5,429 nucleotides of DNA from an uncultured Flavobacteriales bacterium (GCA_946479985.1 CAMLIF010000170.1:1-5429), one strand, 5' to 3'. Shown: positions 1-5,429, numbered from the stretch's first letter. Numbers and translations are program-made. The notes: generated by a model not told the origin, from the letters alone.

Positions 1-172
1 GGGAAGTTTGGTTGTAGAATTCAATAATCGAATCATCAACATTTAGTGTCGTATCTAATTTCTTAGGTGGTAAAGCTACCGTTACGGGTGTTTTTATGCG
101 AATTCCATGAGTGTAGGTATTGCCAATTTCCTCAATTAAAGTCCATAAAAATAAGTCTTTATAATTAGTCAT
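1..172 (-). CDS. Unrecognised protein, 3' end outside window; possible immunity or accessory gene
   Basis: An ATG at 172-170 opens a frame with no stop through position 1 (57 codons). It begins MTNYKDLFLWTLIEEI and continues with NTYTHGIRIKTPVTVALPPK. An in-frame TAA at 193-191 bars any start much further upstream, so the ATG is well placed. It overlaps the stop of the 1365-residue gene by 8 bp (ATGACTAA), the usual signature of translational coupling; no Shine-Dalgarno sequence is visible, as is common in Bacteroidota. The visible part has a short amphipathic or hydrophobic helix followed by likely beta strands, with no signal peptide. I recognise no family. Its place directly behind a gene ending in a nuclease-like toxin segment makes an immunity protein possible, but an injection-system accessory or structural gene is equally compatible. 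Confidence 0.75.
   Translation of the reverse strand, partial: MTNYKDLFLWTLIEEIGNTYTHGIRIKTPVTVALPPKKLDTTLNVDDSIIEFYNQTS
165..172 (-). other. 8-bp stop/start overlap (ATGACTAA)
   Basis: The last codons of the 1365-residue gene (GAC TAA) are contained in the first bases of the next gene (ATG ACT AA). The arrangement predicts coupled translation and fixed stoichiometry, as often seen for toxin-immunity pairs but also for ordinary operon neighbours. Confidence 0.8.
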
Positions 173-3100
173 ATTGTAAAATATTAGAAGTTACCAGATT
201 ATTAAATTTTGTAAATGCGCTCATAAAGGCTGTTTGTTCGGTATATTCAGCTGATACGGCATTTCTAATTTCAATGATATTTTGATATCCATCAGATGGG
301 CGAACCCTTACAAGTCTGTCAATGAATCCAGAAAGTCCGACTCCATCACTTCCTCCTTCGCTAATAACTTTTTGTTTTAAGGAATTAGAAGATGAACCGT
401 TTATTGTGATTTGTGTAACTGCTGAGGGAGGTGTTTGTGTAAATCGTTTGGATTTTATCGCAGCACCTTTCTCTTTGGTTTCAGGATCATAAGAACCAAA
501 GCTCATCACAACAATATTGGGTATATCCTCAAAAGCTCCAGTATTTCCATAAGAAACATCAACATTGTAATATAGTATTTGGTTATTGTCCCATAAGGCT
601 TCTTTTGCAAAATGTTCAATTTGGTTTTCCATATCTCTTAAATTCATATCCCTTGTACCCGGAAATAAATTTTGAGCTGTCCCGGGTCCGTGTAATCTGT
701 GATTTAAAAGATGTGCTCTAACCCATTGACCGCTGGCTCTTTGTGTAACAGGAATAGTTGACCATCCTCTCGGGTCATTAGTAGGAGTAGATCCTCTTGT
801 GTTGCCCGGAATTTTGGTTAAAGGAGCTGCTCTTAGTATATATGACCTGCCTTTACTGTCTGTTTCAAATTCAACATTAGAGACCGGTAATTCTATTCGA
901 TGCTCAAATACTCCAATTATTACCAGATCGGCAGCGATATTAGTTAAATTAGTTCGAATGTTTTCATATGCAAGCCGAACAGGTTCGTTACCATGCCCAA
1001 CACTGTAAGCATTGTCAACAGCTCTTCTGTAACTGCCGATATTAGTTCCTAAAACATTCTTTTCACGGAATAGATTTTCAATTGCAGTTGATTTAGCGGC
1101 ATATTCTGAATCTGAGTCTCTATTGTCATGTATTTCCTGACGTTTGTTATTTAAAAGTTGATTTAAGGTTTGCTTATCACTGTAAACGTTAATTTCTACC
1201 CGCTCAACTGTACCTTCAATTTTAAGATTATGGCCTCCATCGACATTTACAGCATGTTCTAATCCTATAATGGTAGGGACTTCTGCATTAGGATCAGTTC
1301 CTCCGGTTTCTGTTACAGGTGCAGCTTTAACGGTTATTGGCGTACTGTGATTGTTAATGTTTGGCATTTCAGCATTAATATTCCATTTTTGACCACTTCG
1401 GGCAGCAGTAAGTCGGGTAAAATGATTGTGTGTTTTTATGATGTGTAATCGAGCGTTTACTTGTTCTTCATTCAAAGGGTGTTCTTCTGATTCTGTTGCT
1501 AAAGCGCGAAGTGCTTCAAGACCTGTTCCCCATTGACGCAATACTTCCGGAGTAGGTGGATTTGGTGGAGTATCTGCACCAGGTGGTGTACCTGTTTCTC
1601 CAGCATTAGGATTCCCGGCAGAATCGGTTACTTGTGGAGTTTCACTCCCTTCTCCACCTGTTGTGCCTTCTTGAAATTCTGCTGCATGCTCTGCATTTGG
1701 TGCCTGGGCAGGAGGTACATGATCATTCATTAAATCGGTCATGAATTTATCTGAATTAAAATCAACGGGAGCAAATTCTACTTCAGGTAATTGGTCAGAA
1801 CCTAAAACATAATCTACATCCGCACCAATACCGAATTCACCCGGCAATGGATATTCTAATTCGCCCAAAGGCCAGGTCCATTTGTCATCTGGTGCAGGTG
1901 ACCACCATGGACTGTCTAATTCAACAAATAAATCTCCGCCTAATGCTAAGAAAGGCTGAGCCGCCATCTCGGCATGTCCGTGGATGTAAAATTCACCTTG
2001 TCTTCCAGCTTCCGGAGAAGCTGTTTCTCTATAACCAATTGTAGGCGTAGCATCAACATATCCTCTAATTCCGGCGAGCGCATTGACACCAACACCTACT
2101 TTTATATCGTGACCTAATAACTCCACACCTAATCCTCCTTCGGCACGCAATCGCAATCCCGCAAACATGGACATATTAAAAGAGGCAGAAAGGCTAAAAT
2201 CATTAAATACAGCCGGATCAGTAGAATACGTTCCTACGGCCCTGATATTATAAATTTTTGCAGGGCCAATTTTTGCCAGTGCTTCCAATCCTATATTCGC
2301 AAATAAGAAAACATTTCCCACCAGCGGAACACCATACATAGTCCTGACTTCGACAGTAAAAATTTCTCTTATATAATCACGCTGAGCAAACAACTCAACC
2401 TCAGCAGGCGGTGTGATTTCTCCGTGAATGGTTACATGACCTTCATTATCGATAATGACCATAGCTTTTCCTGTCATCCATTCGGTAAAACTAAAATCGA
2501 CTTCACCCCAGCCTGCCATAGCTCTTGGTCCCGGAGTTGGGCCACTGTTTGCCTCACGTATTCCATTTGTTTCTCTGGCACTCTCGTCGATTTGAGAAGG
2601 ATCAAGCTGGCTTAAAGCTGCATTTCTGGCTGTAGTAGCGTCGGTAACCAGCAATGTTACCTGACCGCTTATTTTTTCGGTTTGATAGCCCACTGTTCCC
2701 CTAATATCTAATGTACCATTCAAAAAGGCGGCATGAAGGCTACCATTAAAATTAGCCATACTTACAGCTATATCAATTTCTCCTGTAATATTTCCTTCGG
2801 CATTACGCTCGATTGTTATCTGGGTCGGACTCATGTTCGGAACTTCAATAGTTCCGCTGGCTCTAAATGTGATGTTTTCGCCCTGAATACCAAAATCAAG
2901 TGACCCATTTACAAAACCACCCAATTGAACAGGAATACCATTTGCTGTTAATGTCAGGTTTCCTCCATCAATATTGTTTTGAATATTAGGCACGCTTGAT
3001 ACATCAATTCCAACCCAGCCAAAAGCCTGACTATTGTCTTTAATTGCATTGATCAGACCAGCAGGATTGCCAACTAAACGGTCTCCGGCTTTTACTGTGA

Positions 3101-4262
3101 TGTAGCCGGTTATAGTACTGTTCTCTATTTGAACAGCCAAAACCGGAATAATATTTAGACTTGTAAGAGGGCTTAAATAGTTAATACCTAATGCTATACT
3201 TTGCCTGCTGTCTTTTGTACTGTATGTATCGTCGGTGTTTTTCTTAATTTTGATTGTCCCAGATGCCCATTGCCCAAATGTTACATCAACATCTGCCCCT
3301 CTGTTTCCTGCCTCTTCAATTTGAGCTGCAATGGCTTCATTTGGTGTAAATGTTGGTGTTTGTAAAGAAATGCTTTCGTTTGTGCCTGGTTCAGTCGGAA
3401 CAGCAGGAGGGGTTGTTTCCGTTTTCTGAATCATTTTACGTTGTACAGAACTGGCTCCCTGTTGAACTGTATGTGTAAGCTCATGCGCCAAAAGATGTTT
3501 TCCATCGGTTGAGTTCGGATTGTATTTGCCCTCATTAAAATAAATGTCATTACCGCTGGCAAATGCCTGTGAGCCTAACTCCTTATTCATTTGAACAGCG
3601 TTTGAATCGTTATGGATTTTTACACTGCTAAAATCGGCACCAAAGCCAGATTCCATTTCATTTTTTACCGGACCTGAAAATGAAGAACCGCCACCTTTAC
3701 TACTGTTTAAGTTGCTTTCTAGATTAGAATTATCACCAAGATTTGCATCAGCCGCCTCACTCATCTGAAGTTCTTTTTCTTCTTCTTTTGCCTGAATTTC
3801 CTCATCTTCTTTTTTAGTCTGTACTTCTTCTTCCGCTTTCTTTTGCTGTATCAATGGCTTTGAGGAAAATATTTTTTCGGCAGATTTATTTTTTTCCGGA
3901 GTAATTGCTTTGGTTTTATTTTGAATATTTTCTTCCTTCTCAGATTTTAATTGAACAACAGAAGTGATGTTGTCTGCTATTGATTTTTCCTGCACCGTAT
4001 TTTCTGTTTCTCCCTGTTTTTGTATATCATTTGCCTTTTTCTGAACTACTGGCGATGGACTGAAGAAGGATTCGGCAGCACTATTCTTTTTGGTATTAGA
4101 AACTACTTTATCGGCAACATAGTCTGCTTCGGCTTCATATTTATCATTCGATTTTCCTATGTTGAGCTTTGCCTGTACACCAAAAAAATCCTCACCCTGT
4201 CTTGAATTAAAAGCAGATGGGGTAGAGGAATTTGGTTTTGATTTTTGACCGAAAGCTGACAT
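165..4262 (-). CDS. Large modular DUF4157 protein, probable eCIS-associated toxin/cargo with C-terminal nuclease-like domain
   Basis: A complete 1365-residue gene. The ATG at 4262 is preceded in frame by TAG (4271-4269), so no longer start exists. The N-terminus is polar, with no signal peptide or membrane segment. Modules in order: family leader FFGVQAKLNIGKSNDKYEAE plus ADYVAD (26-54); Gln-Lys repeats (about 70-168); DUF4157 (about 181-270) with HELTH at 260-264; a beta-rich glycine-containing body (about 310-840) including DSPWWSPAPDDKWTWPLG (783-800) and EYPLPG; a Gly/Pro/Thr/Glu linker (about 850-910); a helical or mixed region (about 910-1130); and a segment with WVRAHLLNHRLHGPGTAQNL (1180-1199), like DNA/RNA non-specific endonucleases of polymorphic toxins. 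From family knowledge, DUF4157 proteins occur with extracellular contractile injection systems. I infer cytoplasmic loading into such a particle and nuclease action in a target cell. It has no Shine-Dalgarno sequence, and its stop overlaps the next gene. DUF4157 identity is near certain, nuclease assignment moderate. Confidence 0.93.
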   Translation of the reverse strand: MSAFGQKSKPNSSTPSAFNSRQGEDFFGVQAKLNIGKSNDKYEAEADYVADKVVSNTKKNSAAESFFSPSPVVQKKANDIQKQGETENTVQEKSIADNITSVVQLKSEKEENIQNKTKAITPEKNKSAEKIFSSKPLIQQKKAEEEVQTKKEDEEIQAKEEEKELQMSEAADANLGDNSNLESNLNSSKGGGSSFSGPVKNEMESGFGADFSSVKIHNDSNAVQMNKELGSQAFASGNDIYFNEGKYNPNSTDGKHLLAHELTHTVQQGASSVQRKMIQKTETTPPAVPTEPGTNESISLQTPTFTPNEAIAAQIEEAGNRGADVDVTFGQWASGTIKIKKNTDDTYSTKDSRQSIALGINYLSPLTSLNIIPVLAVQIENSTITGYITVKAGDRLVGNPAGLINAIKDNSQAFGWVGIDVSSVPNIQNNIDGGNLTLTANGIPVQLGGFVNGSLDFGIQGENITFRASGTIEVPNMSPTQITIERNAEGNITGEIDIAVSMANFNGSLHAAFLNGTLDIRGTVGYQTEKISGQVTLLVTDATTARNAALSQLDPSQIDESARETNGIREANSGPTPGPRAMAGWGEVDFSFTEWMTGKAMVIIDNEGHVTIHGEITPPAEVELFAQRDYIREIFTVEVRTMYGVPLVGNVFLFANIGLEALAKIGPAKIYNIRAVGTYSTDPAVFNDFSLSASFNMSMFAGLRLRAEGGLGVELLGHDIKVGVGVNALAGIRGYVDATPTIGYRETASPEAGRQGEFYIHGHAEMAAQPFLALGGDLFVELDSPWWSPAPDDKWTWPLGELEYPLPGEFGIGADVDYVLGSDQLPEVEFAPVDFNSDKFMTDLMNDHVPPAQAPNAEHAAEFQEGTTGGEGSETPQVTDSAGNPNAGETGTPPGADTPPNPPTPEVLRQWGTGLEALRALATESEEHPLNEEQVNARLHIIKTHNHFTRLTAARSGQKWNINAEMPNINNHSTPITVKAAPVTETGGTDPNAEVPTIIGLEHAVNVDGGHNLKIEGTVERVEINVYSDKQTLNQLLNNKRQEIHDNRDSDSEYAAKSTAIENLFREKNVLGTNIGSYRRAVDNAYSVGHGNEPVRLAYENIRTNLTNIAADLVIIGVFEHRIELPVSNVEFETDSKGRSYILRAAPLTKIPGNTRGSTPTNDPRGWSTIPVTQRASGQWVRAHLLNHRLHGPGTAQNLFPGTRDMNLRDMENQIEHFAKEALWDNNQILYYNVDVSYGNTGAFEDIPNIVVMSFGSYDPETKEKGAAIKSKRFTQTPPSAVTQITINGSSSNSLKQKVISEGGSDGVGLSGFIDRLVRVRPSDGYQNIIEIRNAVSAEYTEQTAFMSAFTKFNNLVTSNILQYD
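483..875 (-). other. Candidate DNA/RNA non-specific endonuclease-like toxin domain
   Basis: Residues about 1130-1260. The core (1179-1216, nucleotides 728-615) reads QWVRAHLLNHRLHGPG, then NLFPGTRDMN and then an N-x-x-x-x-x-x-x-x-E arrangement. This resembles toxin nucleases with G-H-L-x-N/A-x-x-x-G-G-P-G, N-L-x-P and N-x(8)-E elements. By analogy His1184 would be the general base, and Asn1207 and Glu1216 (or Glu1212) would contribute to metal binding. The residue before the His is Ala rather than the usual Gly, and the DRGH form is absent, so the match is to the wider superfamily. Another HNH or ββα-metal fold is the main alternative. Confidence 0.6.
1527..1715 (-). other. Low-complexity Gly/Pro/Thr/Glu linker
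   Basis: Residues about 850-912 (for example APNAEHAAEFQEG, TGTPPGADTPPNPPTPE) lack hydrophobic core positions and look disordered. The linker separates the beta-rich body from the C-terminal part and is a natural boundary between a conserved carrier and an exchangeable payload. Confidence 0.65.
1743..3335 (-). other. Beta-rich body of the 1365-residue protein
   Basis: Residues about 310-840 are dominated by short alternating strands with glycines and asparagines at turns (for example SLDFGIQG, GTLDIRGTVGY, ISGQVTLLVTD, GLRLRAEGGLGVELLG, KVGVGVNALAG). It ends in the distinctive aromatic/proline segment DSPWWSPAPDDKWTWPLG then EYPLPG (within 1839-1934). I recall similar segments from other large DUF4157 proteins, but I cannot name a domain. 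There is no signal peptide, so an integrated outer-membrane barrel is unlikely, though an amphipathic barrel used after delivery is conceivable. Confidence 0.5.
3459..3722 (-). repeat. DUF4157 domain, copy 2 (paralogous to 4986-5249)
   Basis: Residues 181-268 of the 1365-residue protein. HELTH (260-264) is encoded at 3485-3471 and is followed by TVQQ, the standard ending of this family. The domain begins after an N-L-N-S-S-K-G-G-G stretch that is also present in copy 1. All putative catalytic residues are intact, so nothing suggests decay. The similarity to copy 1 extends to DNA level (see the 59-bp block at 3601-3659 versus 5128-5186). Confidence 0.92.
3759..4055 (-). repeat. Degenerate Gln-Lys peptide repeats, 1365-residue gene
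   Basis: Residues 70-168 carry the same motif as the upstream gene in a more diverged form: VVQKK, DIQKQ, VQEK, VVQLK, IQNK, IQQKK, VQTK, IQAK, LQMS. Glutamines fall at 74, 81, 91, 104, 114, 139, 148, 157 and 166, so the last four are exactly nine residues apart. Further copies flank the block, VQAK at 29-32 before it and VQRK at 273-276 after DUF4157. The spacers are rich in Glu, Lys, Ser and Asn, and the block is probably disordered or helical. Confidence 0.75.
4101..4187 (-). other. N-terminal family motif (QAKL-xIG-DKYE-EAD-VAD)
   Basis: Residues 26-54 of the 1365-residue protein contain VQAKLNIG, NDKYEAEAD and YVADKVV. This matches the conserved leader commonly found near the start of DUF4157 proteins (pattern: Q-x-K-L-x-I-G, D-x-Y-E-x-E-A-D, x-V-A-D). 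It supports the chosen ATG, because the motif sits at its usual short distance from the start. The motif's role is not established to my knowledge; a packaging or folding signal is possible. Confidence 0.75.
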
Positions 4263-4283
4263 AAATGACTATAATTTTGAAAT
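4263..4283 (-). other. 21-bp spacer with an extra in-frame stop
   Basis: The gap between the two DUF4157 genes is AT-rich and 21 bp long, so the two genes are in the same reading frame. After the TAA of the first gene, a TAG at 4271-4269 follows two codons before the next ATG. There is no AGGAGG-like site and no room for a promoter or a terminator hairpin, which supports co-transcription. Confidence 0.8.
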
Positions 4284-5429
4284 TTATTTTCTCTGTTTTG
4301 TTCCTATTCCTGAAAAAGCTTCTGCTCCACACTTTGGTGAAGTTGAAATTACCAAATGGAAAATACCCGGTTTTGGTGCCGTAAAGACCAAAGTGACGCT
4401 AGTGCCAACCGAAAGAGCACCTTTTTGAAAACTTTTTCCTGAAGAATCAGTGATTTCAACATTATAAGTTGAACAGGAATTGTCGGTTCCATTTTTGGTA
4501 GTTGCCAGGACAATTGAAAAAGTTTTGCAATCGCCGTCTGATTCTAATGTTTCGATATGAACCGGTTCAGATGAAAAAGTGAAAGTTTCCGGTGAGCCGC
4601 AATTTTTTTTCTTTGGCGGTTTTTTATTTTTATCCTTGTCTTTACCTTTTCCTTTCGCTCTGCCAACATAAATATCATCTAAACGTCCAATGGTCTGAAC
4701 ACCTACTACGCCATCATGAGTCAGCTCATTATCGGATTGAAATTTAAGCACAGCTGCTCTTGTTTCGCTGCCAAAATCACCATCAGCACCAAATTTTGGG
4801 AGTTGGTAGCCCAAATCCACTAAACCAGATTGTACTTTTTTTACAGATTCGCTTTTTGAACCTGTCGCGAGATAACCTAAGTCGTCATGTGCTTGTTCTA
4901 ATTTATAATCGCCTTTAAAACGTGCAGATTCCAAATCTTCCGAGATGCTTGCGTTGGGTTCAACGGATTTTTGTACAGCTCCTGTTTGCTGAATGGTATG
5001 AGTTAACTCATGCGCAAGTAAATGTTTCCCTTCTTTAGAACCGGGATTGTATTTCCCTTCGTTAAAGTAAACATCATTTCCATTAGTAAAAGCCTGTGCA
5101 CCCAATTCCTGACTCATTTGGACAGCGTTGGTATCGGTATGGATTTTTACATCGCTAAAATCGGTACCAAAACCAGATTCCATTTCTCCTTTCGTTTCTT
5201 TGTCAAGGCTGGCTCCAGCACCTTTTGAATTATTGAGTTTTCCCTCAAGTTCATTATTTTGCATTCCAGCTTCTTGATTTTCTTTTTTCTGAACCTTTTC
5301 CTCTTTCTCACAATCGTCGCACTTAGCCTGGATTGCCTCTTCTTTTTCATCTCTCTTCTGAACCGGCTTTTCTTCTTCGTTTTCCTTTTTCTGTATTGGT
5401 TCTTTTTCTTCTTCTTTCTTTTGAATAGG
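4284..5429 (-). CDS. DUF4157 protein with peptidoglycan-binding-like domain and Cys-containing C-terminus (5' end outside window)
   Basis: The frame is open from the window edge to the TAA at 4286-4284, giving 381 visible residues. The first in-frame ATG (5264) is not the likely start, because the 55 codons before it read as family-typical sequence: PIQKK, PIQKK, PVQKR, IQAKCDDCEKEE, VQKK. Counting from Met-5264 as residue 1, DUF4157 spans about 6-93 with an intact HELTH (85-89). A peptidoglycan-binding-like fold follows (about 127-197; SVKKVQSGLVDLGY, DGDFGSETRAAVLKFQ, DGVVGVQTIGRL). Then come a Lys-rich linker (about 200-221) and a beta-rich C-terminus with cysteines at 222, 246, 264 and 312. 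DUF4157 is a putative zinc metallopeptidase fold tied to extracellular contractile injection systems; the wall-binding module suggests action at a bacterial envelope. It is the upstream partner of the 1365-residue gene, 21 bp away in the same frame. No catalytic lytic domain is visible, so enzymatic activity beyond the HExxH is unproven. Family assignment is strong; role is inferred. Confidence 0.9.
   Translation of the reverse strand, partial: PIQKKEEEKEPIQKKENEEEKPVQKRDEKEEAIQAKCDDCEKEEKVQKKENQEAGMQNNELEGKLNNSKGAGASLDKETKGEMESGFGTDFSDVKIHTDTNAVQMSQELGAQAFTNGNDVYFNEGKYNPGSKEGKHLLAHELTHTIQQTGAVQKSVEPNASISEDLESARFKGDYKLEQAHDDLGYLATGSKSESVKKVQSGLVDLGYQLPKFGADGDFGSETRAAVLKFQSDNELTHDGVVGVQTIGRLDDIYVGRAKGKGKDKDKNKKPPKKKNCGSPETFTFSSEPVHIETLESDGDCKTFSIVLATTKNGTDNSCSTYNVEITDSSGKSFQKGALSVGTSVTLVFTAPKPGIFHLVISTSPKCGAEAFSGIGTKQRK
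4287..4667 (-). other. Lys-rich linker and four-cysteine beta-rich C-terminal domain
   Basis: After the wall-binding module comes a strongly basic stretch (KGKGKDKDKNKKPPKKK) and then about 105 residues of alternating hydrophobic strands with cysteines at 222, 246, 264 and 312 (numbered from Met-5264). Strand-like pieces such as TFSIVLATT, YNVEITD, TSVTLVFTAP and GIFHLVISTS suggest an immunoglobulin-like sandwich, possibly with two disulfides. I do not recognise the family. It takes the place where related proteins carry their variable payload. Confidence 0.55.
4674..4886 (-). other. Peptidoglycan-binding-like domain (PG_binding_1 type)
   Basis: Within the upstream gene, roughly 70 residues follow the PG_binding_1 pattern: a helix with VKKVQSGLVDLGY, a loop with F-G-A-D-G-D-F-G-S-E-T, a second helix RAAVLKFQ, and DGVVGVQTIGRL at the end. 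These correspond to the classic V-x-x-L-Q-x-x-L-x-x-L-G-Y, D-G-x-F-G-x-x-T, V-x-x-F-Q and G-x-V-G-x-x-T-x-x-x-L signatures. From family knowledge it binds peptidoglycan and usually accompanies a wall-acting domain; none is visible here. Confidence 0.8.
4986..5249 (-). repeat. DUF4157 domain, copy 1 (paralogous to 3459-3722)
   Basis: This 88-residue segment of the upstream gene aligns without gaps to residues 181-268 of the downstream gene, with 63 of 88 positions identical by hand count (about 72%). Shared blocks include EMESGFG, VKIH, NAVQM, YFNEGKYNP and HLLAHELTHT. HELTH is encoded at 5012-4998 and gives two His zinc ligands and the catalytic Glu of a gluzincin-type motif. The third ligand cannot be assigned from sequence alone. 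Confidence 0.92.
5283..5429 (-). repeat. Degenerate Gln-Lys peptide repeats with a CxxC, upstream gene
   Basis: The coding sequence holds five copies of a short motif, [V/I]Q[K/A][K/R], separated by Glu/Lys-rich spacers: PIQKK, PIQKK, PVQKR, IQAK, VQKK. The glutamines are spaced 10, 11, 10 and 13 residues apart. The 4th copy runs into a CDDC pair (codons at 5321-5310). The motif block continues past the window edge, so copy number is a minimum. The region is predicted to be charged and flexible or coiled. Similar Q-K rich leaders precede DUF4157 domains in related proteins; their function is not known to me. Confidence 0.8.

Noticed and set aside
1743..3335. Beta-rich body as an integral outer-membrane barrel or porin
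   Set aside because: There is no signal peptide, no C-terminal aromatic barrel signature at the protein end, and it is embedded between disordered regions; a soluble beta structure is more likely.
3471..3485. HELTH as proof of active protease
   Set aside because: The motif is intact in both genes, but the third zinc ligand cannot be assigned from sequence, so activity is not claimed.
4263..4283. Promoter or terminator between the two DUF4157 genes
   Set aside because: Only 21 AT-rich bases are available, with no hairpin and no Bacteroidota-type -7/-33 pair.
4602..4667. Lys-rich stretch as a nuclear localisation or DNA-binding signal
   Set aside because: It is a low-complexity basic linker between two folded domains; sequence alone gives no support for a specific targeting function.
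799..5228. Plus-strand open frames of 61-69 residues (799-1008, 1533-1733, 1847-2044, 2424-2615, 4020-4205, 5022-5228)
   Set aside because: All are antisense to well-supported coding sequence, encode low-complexity or Cys/Ser/Phe-rich peptides typical of antisense reading, and have no recognisable family.
5262..5264. ATG at 5264 as the start of the upstream DUF4157 gene
   Set aside because: The frame is open for all 55 codons to the window edge and those codons encode conserved Q-K repeats and a CxxC, so the ATG is internal.
5147..5350. A 67-residue minus-strand open frame rich in Lys and Arg
   Set aside because: It is an alternative frame of the Glu/Lys-rich repeat region of the upstream DUF4157 gene, whose true frame is open through the window edge and reads as family-typical sequence.

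Overview
The window is AT-rich and compactly coded. Everything I can support lies on the minus strand, so transcription runs from position 5429 towards position 1. It holds two neighbouring proteins of the DUF4157 (HExxH metallopeptidase-like) family, one complete and one cut by the window edge, plus the first 57 codons of a third gene. Codon and base composition, the lack of Shine-Dalgarno sequences before the starts, and the style of the proteins all suggest a Bacteroidota genome, probably a flavobacterium or a relative. That placement is inference. No rRNA, tRNA, CRISPR array, insertion sequence or clear promoter or terminator is visible.

Layout in transcription order: (1) 5429-4284, a DUF4157 protein whose start lies outside the window. 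It has a Gln-Lys/Glu-rich repeat region, the DUF4157 domain, a peptidoglycan-binding-like domain, a Lys-rich linker and a four-cysteine beta-rich C-terminus. (2) After 21 bp, 4262-165, a 1365-residue modular protein. It has an N-terminal family motif, another Gln-Lys repeat region, a DUF4157 domain, a long beta-rich body, a Gly/Pro/Thr/Glu linker and a C-terminal segment resembling a DNA/RNA non-specific endonuclease toxin. (3) Overlapping its stop by 8 bp, from 172 down to 1 and beyond, a gene of unknown product.

DUF4157 proteins are an established hallmark of extracellular contractile injection system (eCIS) loci, where they are associated with toxin or cargo domains. Neither visible DUF4157 gene offers evidence of Sec export: the complete one starts with a polar, disordered leader. 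The most economical reading is an eCIS cargo module in which a shared N-terminal region is joined to different C-terminal payloads, one cell-wall-directed and one nuclease-like, followed by a translationally coupled small gene that could encode immunity or an accessory factor. No eCIS structural gene (sheath, tube, baseplate, ATPase) is in the window, so the eCIS link rests on family knowledge. There is no gene-free stretch longer than 21 bp.
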